64,000 bases of DNA from Cherax quadricarinatus (GCF_038502225.1 NC_091293.1:5803716-5867715), one strand, 5' to 3'. Counted from the first letter of the stretch, positions 35,371 through 46,345 are shown. The notes: a model not told the origin generated them from the letters alone. Program-made: numbers and translations.

Positions 35371-36950
35371 TTGTATAGCCACATCAGGAGGAAGACAACA
35401 GTCAAAGACCAGGTGATCAGACTGAGGACAGAAGGTGGAGAGCTCACAAGAAATGATCAGGAGGTATGTGAGGAGCTAAACAGGAGATTTAAGGAAGTTT
35501 TTACAGTAGAGACAGGAAGGGCTCTGGGAAGACAGCACAGAAGGGAACATCAAGAGGGAATATACCAACAAGTGTTGGATGACATACGAACAACCGAGGA
35601 GGAGGTGCAGAAGCTGCTAAGTGACCTTGATACCTCAAAGGTGATGAGACCGGACATCTCCCCGTGGGCCCTTAAAGAAGGAGCAGAGATGCTGTGCGTG
35701 CCCCTAACCACAATCTTCAACACATCCCTTGAAACTGGGCAACTACCTGAGAAATGGAAGACAGCAGATGTAGTCCCAATATTTAAGAAAGTAAACAGAA
35801 ACGAGGCACTAAACTACAGACCTGTGTCTCTGACATGTATAGTATGCAAAGTCATGGAGAAGATTATCAGGAGGAGAGTGGTCGAACGCCTGGAATGGAA
35901 CAAGATTATAAATGAAAACCAGCATGGGTTCATGGAAGGCAAATCCTGTGTCACAAACCTTCTGGAGTTTTATGACAAGGTAACAGAAGTAAGACACGAG
36001 AGAGAGGGGTGGGTTGATTGCATTTTCCTGGACTGCAGGAAGGCCTCTGACAGTTCCTCACAAGAGATTAGTGCAGAAGCTGGAGGATCAGGCGCATATA
36101 ACAAGGAGGGCAATGCAATGGATCAGGGAATACCTGACAGGGAGACAACAACGAGTCATGGTACGTGAAGAGGTATCAGTGGGCGCCTGTGACGAGCGGG
36201 GTCCCACAGGGGTCAGTTCTAGGACCAGTGCTATTTTTTATATATGCGAACGACATAATGGAAGGAATAGACTCTGAACTGTCCCTATTCGCAGATGATG
36301 TGAAGTTGATGAGAAGAATTAATTAAATCGGATGAGGATGAGGCAAGACTGCAAAGAGACCTGGACAGGCTGGACATGTGGTCCAGAAACTGGCTTCTCG
36401 AATTCAACCCTGCCAAATGCAAAGTCATGAAGGTTGGGGAGGGGCAAAGAAGACCGCAGACAGAGTATAGGCTAGGTGGACAAAGACTACAGGCCTCACT
36501 CAGGGAGAGAGATCTTGGGGTAACCATAACACCGAGCACGTCACCGGAGGCACACATCAACCAAATAACTGCTGCAGCATACGGGAGCCTGGCAAACCTG
36601 AGAATAGCGTTCCGATACCTTAATAAGGAATCGTTCAAGACACTGTATACTGTGTATGTTAGGCCCATACTGGAGTACGCATCACCAGTCTGGAACCCAC
36701 ACCTGGTCAAGCACGTCAAGAAGTTAGAGAAAGTACAAAGGTTTGCAACAAGGCTAGTTCCAGAGCTCAGGGGAATGTCGTACGAGGAAAGATTGAGGGA
36801 AATCGGACTGACGACACAGGAGGACATAAGGGTCAGGGGTGACATGATAACGTCATACAAGATACTGCGGGGAATAGACAAGGTGGACAGAGACAGGATG
36901 TTCCAGAGAGGGGACACAGAACAAGGGGTCACAACTGGAAGCTGAAGACT
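35371..36950 (+). pseudogene. Family A LINE reverse transcriptase, broken
   Basis: The first frame (35371-36168) has [59 protein letters not shown] and GFMEGKSCVTNLLEFYDKVTEV, then FLDCRKASD, where a deletion removes the KAFDTVPH part of motif A and shifts frame. The second frame gives [37 protein letters not shown]. After another shift near 36178 comes [10 protein letters not shown] (motif C) with a stop soon after. The last frame (36376-36945) carries LLEFNPAKCKVMKVGEGQRRPQTEYRLGGQRLQ and RPILEYASPVWNPHLVKHVKKLEKVQRFATRLVPELRGMSYEERL. All motifs are recognisable, but the copy cannot encode a full enzyme. Confidence 0.85.
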
Positions 36951-37171
36951 CAGACGAGTCACAGGGACGTTAGGAAGTATTTCTTCAGTCATAGAGTCGT
37001 CAGGAAGTGGAATAGCCTAGCAAGTGAAGTAGTGGAGGCAGGAATCATACATAGTTTTAAGAAGAGGTATGACAAAGCTCAGGAAGCAGAGAGGGAGAGG
37101 ACCTAGTAGCGATCAGTGAAGAGGCGGGGCCAGGAGCTGAGTCTCGACCCCTGCAACCACAATTAGGTGAG

Positions 37172-37573
37172 TACACAGCGAATCATGGTACGTGGCGAGG
37201 TGTCAGAGTGGGCGTCTGTGACGAACAGGGTTCCACAGGGGTCGGTCCTAGGACCGGTGCTGTTTCTGGTATTTGTGAACGACATGGCAGAAGGAATGGA
37301 CAAGAAGTGTCCCTGTTTGCAGATGATGTGAAGTTAATGAAGAGAATTAAATCTGATGAGGATCAGGCAGGACTAGAAAGAGACTGGGACAGGCTGCAAG
37401 CCTTGTCCGGTAACTGGCTCCTCGAATTTAACCCCACCAAATGCGAAGGCATGAAGACTGGAGATGGGCAAAATAGACCGCAGACAGTATAGGCTAGGTG
37501 ACCAAAACCTGCAAACCTCACTCAAGTAAAATGAGCTTGGTGCTAGTATAATACGGAGCACATCTCCTGAGGT
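37172..37573 (+). pseudogene. Family A LINE, middle RT fragment
   Basis: Starts in [36 protein letters not shown], continues through [45 protein letters not shown] and stops near TSPE, where a SINE begins. The downstream remainder (ITAAAYGRLENLRIVFRNLIKESF) reappears at 38456-38548, so the SINE and the next LINE tail lie within one family A copy. Confidence 0.8.
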
Positions 37574-37803
37574 GCCCAGTGGCCTGGTGGCAAAAGCTTT
37601 CGTCGCTTCACACGGTAAGGGTCAGGTTTCGATTCCCAGCGAAGGGGTGGAAACATCGGACGTGTTTCCCCTTTACCGGTTGTCTATGTTCACCCATCAG
37701 CAAAATGGGTACCTGGGTGTTAGTCGACTGGTGTGGGTCTCACCTGGGACAAAACTGACCTAATTTCCCCGAAATGCTCTGCATAACAAGGGGGCTTTCT
37801 ATA
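37574..37803 (+). mobile_element. tRNA-derived SINE, best-preserved copy
   Basis: A-box-like TGGCCTGGTGGC (37579) and B-box-like GGTTTCGATTCCC (37623) define a tRNA-derived head with an internal Pol III promoter. The body contains GGTGGAAACATCGGACGTG and GGGTACCTGGGTGTTAGTCG. The tail ends ATGCTCTGCATAACAAGGGG..GTATGTCATTGAT. Transcription by Pol III is inferred from the boxes. Confidence 0.75.
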
Positions 37804-37805
37804 TA

Positions 37806-38440
37806 TTAGTATGTCATTGATATCAATCAATCAAGTTTATTCTCTATAAGGATTACAATGTGGGGTTTACAGATTTTGAATATTGTGTGGTTTACACGTT
37901 TTAAAATACTAATTACAGAGGGGGCCCACTAGGACACCTAGCATGGCTAGGCATTTCGGGCAGACTTAGATTAATTCTAAACTTTAAATTATTACAGATT
38001 ATGGTATTAAGGCTAAGTGACTACATTATAGTTTGTGAGTTTAGCAATGTGAATGCTTTTGTTTTGGCACAATACATAGTGTCTATATTGGAGTATCATA
38101 GGCAAACTTATGACTAGTTAGGATTCATTATTTTAAGATTAAGATTCGTATTTCTGTGTTTATAGTCAATGAGTGAGTAAGCGTAAGTGTGAACCACCAG
38201 GTGGTTTACATGTAGTTAGTTGACGGGGTGTATCAGGGAGATAAGATGTTTTCTAACTGTAGTTTTGAAAGTGATGAATGTGTCTGCAGTTCTAGAGTTT
38301 TCAGGTAGGGTGTTCCAGATTTTAGGCCCTTTGACACACATTGAATTTTTGTAAAGGTTTATTCGGACACAGGGAATGTCAGAGATGTTTGTGTCTAGGA
38401 CTGTATACCTTGTACATGTACTTGTAGTAAATAAAGGTAT
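37806..38440 (-). mobile_element. L2/Daphne-like LINE 3' end
   Basis: On the minus strand the end of a LINE polymerase is readable at 38216-38440: TRYTVLDTNISDIPCVRINLYKNSMCVKGPKIWNTLPENSRTADTFITFKTTVRKHLI. About 380 bp of 3' UTR follows, ending ATAAACTTGATTGATTGAT. The tetranucleotide tail and wording suggest an L2/Daphne-type element. The RT catalytic part is absent. Confidence 0.7.
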
Positions 38441-38455
38441 TAGTAGTAGTAGTAT

Positions 38456-38548
38456 AGATAACAGCTGCAGCATATGGGCGCCTGGAAAACCTAAGAATAG
38501 TGTTCCGAAACCTCATTAAGGAATCGTTTAACAACATTAAAAACTGTT
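38456..38548 (+). mobile_element. Family A LINE, continuation after insertions
   Basis: Homologous to 30000-30090 (ACTGCTGCAGCACATGGGCG in that copy). It is cut off by the 24-bp satellite, so the satellite lies inside this LINE copy. Confidence 0.75.
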
Positions 38549-38554
38549 CGCGTT

Positions 38555-39804
38555 ACACCACAGAACACACTGTTCAACACACCACAGAACACACTGTTCA
38601 ACACACCACAGAACACACTGTTCAACACACCACAGAACACACTGTTCAACACACCACAGAACACACTGTTCAACACACCACAGAACACACTGTTCAACAC
38701 ACCACAGAACACACTGTTCAACACACCACAGAACACACTGTTCAACACACCACAGAACACACTGTTCAAAAAAACCATACCCCCGGCCGGGATTGAACCC
38801 GCGGTTTATTTGCAATCGTGTCATTACGATTTCTTGAGTCACACTGTTCAACACACCACAGAACACACTGTTCAACACACCACAGAACACACTGTTCAAC
38901 ACACCACAGAACACACTGTTCAACACACCACAGAACACACTGTTCAACACACCACAGAACACACTGTTCAACACACCACAGAACACACTGTTCAACACAC
39001 CACAGAACACACTGTTCAACACACCACAGAACACGCTGTTCACCTCACCACAGAACACACTGTTCAACACACCACAGAACACACTGTTCAACACACCACA
39101 GAACACACTGTTCAACACACCACAGAACACACTGTTCAACACACCACAGAACACACTGTTCAACACACCACAGAACACACTGTTCAACACACCACAGAAC
39201 ACACTGTTCAACACACCACAGAACACACTGTTCAACACACCACAGAACACACTGTTCAACACACCACAGAACACACTGTTCAACACACCACAGAACACAC
39301 TGTTCAACACACCACAGAACACACTGTTCAACACACCACAGAACACACTGTTCAACACACCACAGAACACACTGTTCAACACACCACAGAACACACTGTT
39401 CAACACACCACAGAACACACTGTTCAACACACCACAGAACACACTGTTCAACACACCACAGAACACACTGTTCAACACACCACAGAACACACTGTTCAAC
39501 ACACCACAGAACACACTGTTCAACACACCACAGAACACACTGTTCAACACACCACAGAACACACTGTTCAACACACCACAGAACACACTGTTCAACACAC
39601 CACAGAACACACTGTTCAACACACCACAGAACACACTGTTCAACACACCACAGAACACACTGTTCAACACACCACAGAACACACTGTTCAACACACCACA
39701 GAACACGCTGTTCACCACACCACAGAACACGCTGTTCACCACACCATAGAACATACTTCACCACACCACAGAACACACAGTTTGCCACAGCACAAAACAC
39801 ACTG
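38555..39804. repeat. 24-bp satellite, about 49 units in two blocks
   Basis: The unit is CACACCACAGAACACACTGT plus TCAA. Block 1 (38555-38768) has about 9 units and block 2 (38840-39804) about 40. Most units are identical; variants cluster at the right end (GAACACGCTGTTCACC) and at about 39033. Because 24 is divisible by 3, several frames stay open on both strands (for example EHTVQHTT repeats). There is no other sign of coding. Confidence 0.95.
38769..38839 (-). mobile_element. tRNA-like fragment inserted in the 24-bp satellite
   Basis: On the minus strand it contains ATCGTAATGACACGATTGCA, the B box GGTTCAATCCC and GGCCGGGGGTATGG followed by a T6 run. It matches a rearranged piece of the 272-bp satellite at 49.2 kb. 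CACACTGTTCA occurs on both sides, consistent with an 11-bp target duplication. Confidence 0.65.
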
Positions 39805-39995
39805 TAATAAAGTTGGTATAATTACCGACAATATGTAAAGTAAAAGGACACAAGTGCAACTAATGTGACATTTATTGTGGCAACGTTTCGCTCTCCAGGA
39901 GCTTTATCAAGCCATTACAAACAATACATGGACACAGAGGGTATATAAAGGCTCAGAGTGAGGTGTAATACTAGTGAGGTACCATTTCGATGTTC

Positions 39996-40113
<118 letters not shown>

Positions 40114-40314
40114 ATACAATATGGTAGAGCAATTAATTCGTACATGAGCAAAAGCTTTTATATCCTTTTACTCATGTACGAATTAATTGCTCTACCATAT
40201 TGTATTACTTTTGTCACTACTACTACCACTAGTGAACATCAAAATGGTACCTCACTAGTATTACACCTCACTCTGAGCCTTTATATACCCTCTGTGTCCA
40301 TGTATTGTTTGTAA

Positions 40315-40351
40315 TGGCTTGATAAAGCTCCTGGAGAGCGAAACGTTGCCA
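40315..40351 (+). ncRNA. Hammerhead-like motif
   Basis: Stem I TGGC/GCCA, core TTGATAA, extra A, stem II GCTC/GAGC with loop CTGGA, then GAAACGTT. Core positions 3 and 8 are U and A. The mirrored copy is at about 39881-39917 on the minus strand. Confidence 0.6.
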
Positions 40352-40392
40352 CAATAAATGTCACATTAGTTGCACTTGTGTCCTTTTACTTT

Positions 40393-40440
40393 ACAAAACA
40401 CACTGTTCACCACACCACAGAACACAGTTCACTCACCACA
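40393..40440. repeat. Right remnant of the 24-bp satellite
   Basis: Two diverged units (TTCACCACACCACAGAACAC) continue beyond the palindrome, which shows that the palindrome inserted into the array. Confidence 0.8.
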
Positions 40441-40525
40441 CTATGATCACTCTTTACAAAGTGAAGACAGTGTCTCCTTTGTGTAAACAGACCGCTGGTA
40501 GCTGGGCGAATAACAAGCCGTTTCG

Positions 40526-40529
<4 letters not shown>

Positions 40530-40594
<65 letters not shown>
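40530..40594. repeat. (CT)n microsatellite
   Basis: About 32 CT units. Confidence 0.95.
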
Positions 40595-40599
<5 letters not shown>

Positions 40600-40772
40600 G
40601 TTAAACGTCTATATGACCGTGTTGTTTGTGTATATACCTCTTTAAACCCTTTATTACATATATCCCTGTGTAGATTATAGGACATTTATTTTATTCATAA
40701 CAACTAACGAAGCCCATACGAGGCAATAATCTATTAAACAGCTTTATATGTAATTTAAAGAACTCGTCAGCT
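40595..40772. other. Spacer, no gene recognised
   Basis: AT-rich sequence with no recognisable feature. Confidence 0.5.
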
Positions 40773-40975
40773 GCGATATAGGTAGCTCGTGGGTCGGCTC
40801 ACAATCGAGAGGACCCGGGTTCGATCCTGGGACGAGTGGAAACACTGGGTCGTAAGTCTTTACACGTGTTGCTCCTGTTCACCTAGCAGTAAGTAGGTAC
40901 CTGGGAGTCAGCCGGCTAGAGCAGGTCGCATCCTGGGTAAAGTGGTCAAATAGGCCACCTTGATTGGTTTTCATG
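40773..40975 (+). mobile_element. tRNA-derived SINE copy
   Basis: A-box-like TAGCTCGTGGGTCGG and B box GGTTCGATCCTGG head the copy. It is followed by GAGTGGAAACACTGGG, AGTAAGTAGGTACCTGGGAG and GGTCGCATCCTGGG. Confidence 0.7.
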
Positions 40976-41339
40976 GGTTAATTCTTGGTAATTAACCATC
41001 CAAGGTTAATAATCCGAAATGTCTTTTTAGTTTCATCTATAGATAAAAAAGTTTCACTTTCTATGAAGGTTTGTTGCTGTCAGTGATGTTCTACGATGAA
41101 TTTATTCATCTCGTGCCTTCGTTTCTCATTTAATCTTTTTCATTTCTTATCTACGTAACAATGGCAAAATAATTTTAAGAACTAATACAGAGTTTTGATG
41201 GTCAAAACAGTTCACTGCGATTCTCAAAATATTAAGATATATTTTTATTATTATAATATTATTACTCTTATTATTTAATTATGACACTAAGTGGAAGCTA
41301 TCAAGCGCTTCATATACAATGACTCACTAATTTGTAGTG
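40976..41339. other. Intergenic AT-rich sequence
   Basis: No gene, RNA or recognisable repeat was found. Confidence 0.5.
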
Positions 41340-41537
41340 TCATCTACACAACTTAAAATACTCTTTAAACACTGTGTCCCTGGATCCACCTGAGGTGAGG
41401 TTAGCGTTACTTTGTTTACTGTGAGTAGCGTCCCTCTGCCAGCCTTCCTTGCCACCACTGTATCTCGCTGTTCCTCTGTGTGTTACACGTCTCTCACTCC
41501 GTCTGCTGTCTCTCCCCAATGATGAGGAGAGGGACAT
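41340..41537 (-). CDS. Candidate host first exon, short basic Ser/Arg-rich frame
   Basis: I do not recognise the product. A 65-codon minus-strand frame starts at an ATG preceded by about 160 bp of GC-richer, non-repetitive sequence that resembles a 5' UTR, including a CAG run at about 41617-41630. The peptide begins MSLSSSLGRDSRRSERRVTHRGTARYSG and is Ser/Arg/Gly-rich. A possible splice donor (CAG/GTGGAT) lies near 41395. The block differs from the surrounding AT-rich repeats in composition and carries none of the repeat families seen elsewhere. It may be the start of a real gene running leftward, or chance. Confidence 0.25.
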   Translation of the reverse strand: MSLSSSLGRDSRRSERRVTHRGTARYSGGKEGWQRDATHSKQSNANLTSGGSRDTVFKEYFKLCR

Positions 41538-42260
41538 AATGTGTTAGGCTTCCCAACACACTCACTCACACGCAGACGCACACTACCAAGACACTAGTGG
41601 AATACAACTGCTGCTGCTGCTGCTGCCTGCCTCGGCCACCCCTACCCTAGACCCAGCTCAGCTGTGTAGCTGTTGTTGCCACACCCCACGCTATCACTCA
41701 ACTTACACACCTTTATTATCATCCTTTCAGATCATACATTTTCTCCATGTATATTTTCAATTTATAAATTTTAGTTAGTGATACTCTACATAACTTTTTT
41801 ATGATTCAAGGTGAAGCAGTGGCTGCGATTTCTGTGAGTAGTTACTCAGAGGAACGTTTGACTGGTCATGGTACCTCTGGTGATAATTCCTCCCTCCCTC
41901 CCTCCACCGTCAAGGAATCGACTGCTTATGAAGTCTGCTGCATGAATATTGTGTAAAATGAGAATATGTTATTTACACACATCCGCGGACACAAGGTGAA
42001 TGCATTTATATATGGTCAGTGTACACGCACACAAAACTGCAAACGCAAATCATTCACAAGCAGCGACGAGGTTCAAATCCACGGTTTATGGATCCTAGAA
42101 TTACTAGACCGGGACCTTAGCCCACTGCACTACAGAATGTCATGATCACCAACCAGGAAATTATTCTACCTGTAAAGGTACGTGACCTCCGCATTATTTA
42201 GTAATGGGACTGTATCTTCTTATGCTAAAAATAATGAGGATCTCGTAAATAAAGTTCTAA
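41538..42260. other. Intergenic sequence, possible 5' UTR and a tRNA-like scrap
   Basis: 41538-41720 is the GC-richer block upstream of the candidate exon. At about 42060-42145 a minus-strand tRNA-like segment (TTTATGGATCCTAGAATTAC..) is weakly visible. No gene is supported. Confidence 0.4.
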
Positions 42261-42269
42261 TTTTTAACA

Positions 42270-42780
42270 TGGACACTGATTTCTCCTCGTTAGTTTAGAT
42301 GTCACAGCTTCGTTTACCAAAAATTCAGCAGATGACCTTCTGGACTTCATTACATAGACCAACTTACTCTTATTATTTCTTAACCACTGGAGAACTGCTT
42401 CATTATCACTCCAGATCACGGTTATTTCAGTAGTGAGATGATCAAGTACTTTGTATAGTCCTTGTGGCTTAGCGCTTCTTTTTTGATTATAATAATAATA
42501 ATAATTTGTTGAGATAGACAGCTAGTTTTGTACCTACATAGAGTGCTGTCAGTTCCAATTGTGGTACTGTTCTCACCTTCAGGGGTGCTACCCTGGCCTT
42601 TGAAGTAATTAGTGTAGTTCCTTCACAGAACCCATGTAATGTGTACTTGTTTCCCTCTTGACCTATTTGTCTGGGAAATTTAATTTGATGAGGTTGTTTA
42701 AACTCCGTGGATATTTCACTCCATGCTTGACTCATCCCATCCAATTTTGAGTTTCCATGCATCTTGCATAAGTATTTTAC
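42270..42780 (-). pseudogene. Pao RNase H region, split by an ATT-tailed element end
   Basis: On the minus strand, 42780-42504 encodes degenerate pre-RNase H sequence (MSQAWSEISTEFKQPHQIKFPRQI) and NKYTLHGFCEGTTLITSKARVAPLKVRTVPQLELTALYVGTKLAVYLNK, the Pao RNase H-like domain. The segment that normally follows LHGF(C/S)DAS is deleted. At 42453-42503 the plus-strand retroelement end CCTTGTGGCTTAGCGCTTCT plus an AAT tail interrupts it. The frame then continues KVLDHLTTEITVIWSDNEAVLQWLRNNKSKLVYV to about 42270. A one-base deletion near 42768 breaks the upstream join. Confidence 0.75.
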
Positions 42781-42784
42781 CTTA

Positions 42785-44492
42785 ATGGACGATAATAAAC
42801 TGTGCACGACTAGGGTCACAAGTGACATGGTCCTTAGGCAAATAGATAAATTAAAACCTAACAAATCCCCAGGCCCTGATGAACTGTATGCAAGGGTTCT
42901 AAAGGAATGTAAAAAGGAGCTTAGCAAACCTTTGGCTAATCTTTTCAACTTATCACTACAAACTGGCATGGTGCCAGATAAGTGGAAAATTGCAAATGTG
43001 ATACCTATTTTCAAAGCAGGTGACAGGTCCTTAGCTTCGAACTATAGACCAATAAGCCTAACCTCCATAGTGGGAAAATTTATGGAATCAATAATTGCCG
43101 AGGCAGTTCGTAGCCACCTTGAAAAGCATAAATTAATCAACGAATCTCAGCATGGTTTTACAAAGGGGCGTTCCTGCCTTACGAATTTATTAACTTTTTC
43201 ACTAAGGTATTTGAGGGGGTAGATCATGGTAATGAATATGATATTGTGTATATGGACTTCAGTAAGGCTTTTGACAGGGTCCAACATCAGAGACTATTGA
43301 GGAAAATTAAGGCACATGAAATAGGAGGAGAATTTTTTTCCTGGATAGAGGCATGGTTGACAATTAGGCAGCAGAGAGTTTGCATAAATGGGGAGAAATC
43401 AGAGTGGGGAAGCGTCACGAGTGGTGTTTCACAGGGGTCAGTGTTGGGCCCCCTATTGTTCACAATCTACATAAACGACATAGATGAGGGCATAAAGAGC
43501 GACATCAGCAAGTTTGCCGATGACACCTAAATAGGCCGTCGAATTCATTCTGACGAGGATATTAGAGCACTCCAGGAAGATTTAAATAGACTGATGCAGT
43601 GGTCGGAGAAGTGGCAGATGCAGTTTAATATAGACAAATGCAAAGTTCTAAATGTTGGACAGGACAATAACCATGCCACATATAAACTACATAATGTAGA
43701 TTTTAATATTACGGATTGCGAAAAAGATTTAGGAGTTCTGGTTAGCAGTAATCTGAAACCAAGACAACAGTGCATAAGTGTTCGCAATAAAGCTAATAGA
43801 ATCCTTGGCTTCATATCAAGAAGCATAAATAATAGGAATCCTCAGGTTGTTTTTCAACTCTATACATCCTTGGTTAGACCTCATTTAGATTATGCTGCAC
43901 AGTTTTGGTCACCGTATTACAGAATGGATATAAATGCTCTGGAAAATGTACAAAGGAGGATGACAAAGTTGATCCCATGTATCAGAAACCTTCCCTATGA
44001 GAATAGACTAAGGGCCCTGAATCTGCACTCTCTAGAAAGACGTAGAATTAGGGATGATATGACTGAGGTGTATAAATGGAAGACAGGAATAAATAAAGGG
44101 GAAGTAAATAGTGTGCTGAAAATATCTAGCCTTGACAGGACTCGCAGCAATGGTTTTAAGTTGGAAAAATTCAGATTCAGGAAGGATATAGGAAAGTACT
44201 GGTTTGGTAATAGAGTTGTGGATGAGTGGAACAAACTCCCGAGTACAGTTATAGAGGCCAGAACGTTGTGTAGCTTTAAAAATAGGTTGGATAAATACAT
44301 GAGTGGATGTGGGTGGGTGTGAGTTGGACCTGATAGCTTGTGCTACCAGGTCGGTTACCGTGTTCCTCCCTTAAGTCAATGTGACCTGACCTGACTAGGT
44401 TGGGTGCGTTGGCTTAAGCCGGTAGGAGACTTGGACCTGCCTCGCATGGGCCAGTAGGCCTGCTGCAGTGTTCCTTCGTTCTTGTTCTTATG
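42785..44492 (+). pseudogene. CR1-like LINE, 5'-truncated copy inserted in Pao
   Basis: RT part: DNKLCTTRVTSDMVLRQIDKLKPNKSPGPDELYARVLKE, NVIPIFKAGDRSLASNYRPISLTSIVGKFMESIIAEAVRSHL and [17 protein letters not shown] frameshift at about 43205 leads to [58 protein letters not shown] at 43528-43530 follows the catalytic FADD. The C-terminus is open at 43594-44322: NVGQDNNHATYKL, LVRPHLDYAAQFWSPYYRMDINALENVQRRM and WFGNRVVDEWNKLPSTVIEARTLCSFKNRLDKYMSG. The 3' UTR ends in TTCTTGTTCTTATG at 44492. It lies antisense to Pao, between ISPIT and VKYL of its RT. The endonuclease is absent. Confidence 0.85.
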
Positions 44493-45179
44493 GTAATTGG
44501 TGAGATGAGCCCTAGAGGATCACAACATTGTGATACCTCTGACAGTAAACTACGTTTCGTGAGTGTATTGTTTGATTTATTGTTTATCCTTTTGAGACTC
44601 AAAGTATCTTCCTGTGTCTTCCAATTAAGTCTCAGCATATTGTTGCAATCAGGAATTTCAGTTTCAGGGAAATCTTGAATAAGTTCCCTTAATTGCATTG
44701 AATTAGTATTCCACATCCTTAGAGGCATATTTGCTTCTTTCATCTCCTTGTTAGATTCTCTGTATAAGGATTTCAAATCATCCTCTTTATTCACAGTACC
44801 TTGAAGATTGTCCACATAGAAACTTTTCTTTAAGATTTCTTTGAAGGGACTTTCAGATTTCTTCAAATGTGTATTTAGAGTAGCTTCTAGTAAGAATGGA
44901 GAGGATGTTGCACCAAATAATACTGATTTGAAAAGATAAGTTTTCACAGGACTTTGAGGACCAGGTGGATTTTCAGGCCTAAAGAATCGAGTATAATCTC
45001 TGTCTATTTCTTGTAGACCTACTCTTAAGAAAGCTTAGGAAATATCAGCCGTGTAGGCATATGGGTTTGTGCGAAATTTCATAAGCACGTCTCCAAGTTT
45101 CTCAGTTAGTGAGGGTCCGGTCATCAGACAATCATTAAGACTTGCTACATCTTTATTTGCACGTGCGCTGCAATTATAT
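44493..45179 (-). pseudogene. Pao reverse transcriptase, catalytic half
   Basis: The minus-strand frame is entered from the palindrome at 45180: NCSARANKDVASLNDCLMTGPSLTEKLGDVLMKFRTNPYAYTADIS, then an in-frame TAA at about 45035-45037. The same frame continues AFLRVGLQEIDRDYTRFFRPENPPGPQSPVKTYLFKSVLFGATSSPFLLEATLNTHL and SFYVDNLQGTVNKEDDL. YVDN stands where YVDD is the general RT motif; YVDN variants occur in this superfamily. It ends in KRSLLSEVSQCCDPLGLISPIT, where the CR1 copy is inserted. LFGATSSPF and DPLGLISP are hallmark Pao motifs. Confidence 0.85.
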
Positions 45180-45192
45180 ACAACACGTAGTG

Positions 45193-45580
45193 AGACACAT
45201 GTGCAACATCTGGGTATCTTTATTGTAGACGTTTCGCCATCCAGTGGCTTTATCAATACAAATTCTAGGACATAACTTGAAGACAGCAGAACTATGTACA
45301 GAAGATGAGGTAATCAGTCCCTCAACCTAGGAGTAGGTGCGAACAGCACCATAGTCGTGGAGAATCTGATTCTCCACGACTATGGTGCTGTTCGCACCTA
45401 CTCCTAGGTTGAGGGACTGATTACCTCATCTTCTGTACATAGTTCTGCTGTCTTCAAGTTATGTCCTAGAATTTGTATTGATAAAGCCACTGGATGGCGA
45501 AACGTCTACAATAAAGATACCCAGATGTTGCACATGTGTCTTACTCTCATCTTGTCGGTATTATATACCATTCGTACACA
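45193..45580. mobile_element. Palindromic Penelope-like repeat inserted in the Pao RT
   Basis: The left arm 45193-45365 and right arm 45369-45542 are near-perfect inverted complements around a 3-bp centre. An asymmetric tail (45543-45580) follows, with the terminal hairpin GGTAT-TAT-ATACC (45557-45569). The flanks repeat ACAACACGTAGTG exactly (45180-45192 and 45581-45593), a 13-bp target duplication. Removing one copy restores the Pao reading TPLRVVYNCSAR. Confidence 0.9.
45473..45511 (+). ncRNA. Hammerhead-like motif
   Basis: Identical in design to 7339-7377: stem I TTGTA/TACAA, core TTGATAA, extra A, stem II GCCA/TGGC, GAAACGTC. The mirrored copy in the left arm lies at about 45224-45262 on the minus strand. 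Confidence 0.6.
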
Positions 45581-45593
45581 ACAACACGTAGTG

Positions 45594-46307
45594 GAGTGGT
45601 TTCAGAATCTTTTCTGACTCCATGGTGCGGGAGATAATGAGCTTCTGTCTTCAACTTATCTTCGACTACTTCCTCAATGAATTTATTGTCCAACTGTTCT
45701 TGTATGATATTATCAGAGACAGTCAGTAGCTCTGGATTCTTCCTGATTATTATTATTATAATCAAAGGGGAAGCGCTAAACCCATAGGATTATACAGCGT
45801 CCGGGGGGGGGGATGTGGAAGGCATTCAGGCTTAATTCGGGGAACTGGAGCACAGATCCAATTCCCTAAATCAAGAGCCCCTCACCAACATCAAGGAACC
45901 TTCCATAAGGGGGATTCTTCCTGAGCTCATGTATTTGTACTTTCATTTGTCCGAAAGCCATGCGATAATTGCTAGGCAGATGTGGTGGGTTTAATTTCCA
46001 TGGTAACCTAACCCAATACTGTCCATCTTTATATTTGACAGTGTCCAAATATTGGTTATAAGTCTGAGACTCTTTTGGGCTTGGTTTATTTACATCAATA
46101 CCTATCGCATCTGAATCCCTCAACTTATCAACTTGATCATTCATTTCTTCCAGTAATGATAATTTTTGCTGTGGTACATGATCAGCGGTTATTCTTGTAA
46201 CCAGTACATTTTCCACTGAATCAATATCAGCTTCTTTCCCACTTTGAGAGGGAATGGGACCACATATCATGTGGCCTCCTGCTGTCTTCAGCAAGTGAAC
46301 ATCATTG
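45594..46307 (-). pseudogene. Pao polymerase, N-terminal RT region, split by a short element
   Basis: The minus-strand frame runs NDVHLLKTAGGHMICGPIPSQ, where AGGHMICG is the Pao linker motif after protease. It continues through VENVLVTRITADHVPQQKLSLLEEMNDQVDKLRDSDAIGID, QYWVRLPWKLNPPHLPSNYRMAFGQMKVQIHELRKN. It is interrupted at 45911-45747 by an ATT-tailed element, then resumes NPELLTVSDNIIQEQLDNKFIEEVVEDKLKTEAHYLPHHGVRKDSETTPLRVV up to the palindrome. About 100 residues expected between protease and this segment are missing, lost at the Penelope/satellite junction. Confidence 0.85.
45747..45911 (-). mobile_element. Short ATT-tailed retroelement (SINE-like) in the Pao RT
   Basis: A 165-bp minus-strand copy whose 3' end reads GGGTTTAGCGCTTCCCCTTT then GATTATAATAATAATAAT. 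The flanks repeat GGATTCTTCCTGA exactly (45734-45746 and 45912-45924), a 13-bp duplication. The GCTTAGCGCTTC end is shared with shorter truncated copies at 23.2, 42.5 and 54.8 kb. Confidence 0.85.
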
Positions 46308-46345
46308 AAATATAAATACATATGCAGTATAATGTGATCCTTTAT

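Larger units (their letters stand above)
34240..37171 (+). mobile_element. Family A LINE, longest copy in the window
   Basis: Runs from the endonuclease start to the conserved 3' end (GGCGGGGCCAGGAGCTGAGT, CAACCACAATTAGGTGAGTA). ORF1 is not present. At the 3' end the CA tail is only a few bases long and another family A fragment begins at once. Confidence 0.85.

Noticed and set aside
37579..37640. tRNA gene at the head of the SINE
   Set aside because: The head is followed by the common SINE body and tail, and the cloverleaf is incomplete.
38555..39804. CRISPR-like array
   Set aside because: Units are contiguous with no unique spacers, and the context is eukaryotic retrotransposon sequence.
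38537..39838. Long open frames (up to 405 codons) on both strands through the 24-bp satellite
   Set aside because: A repeat unit of 24 bp without stops keeps several frames open by arithmetic. The peptides are pure eight-residue repeats with no other coding sign.
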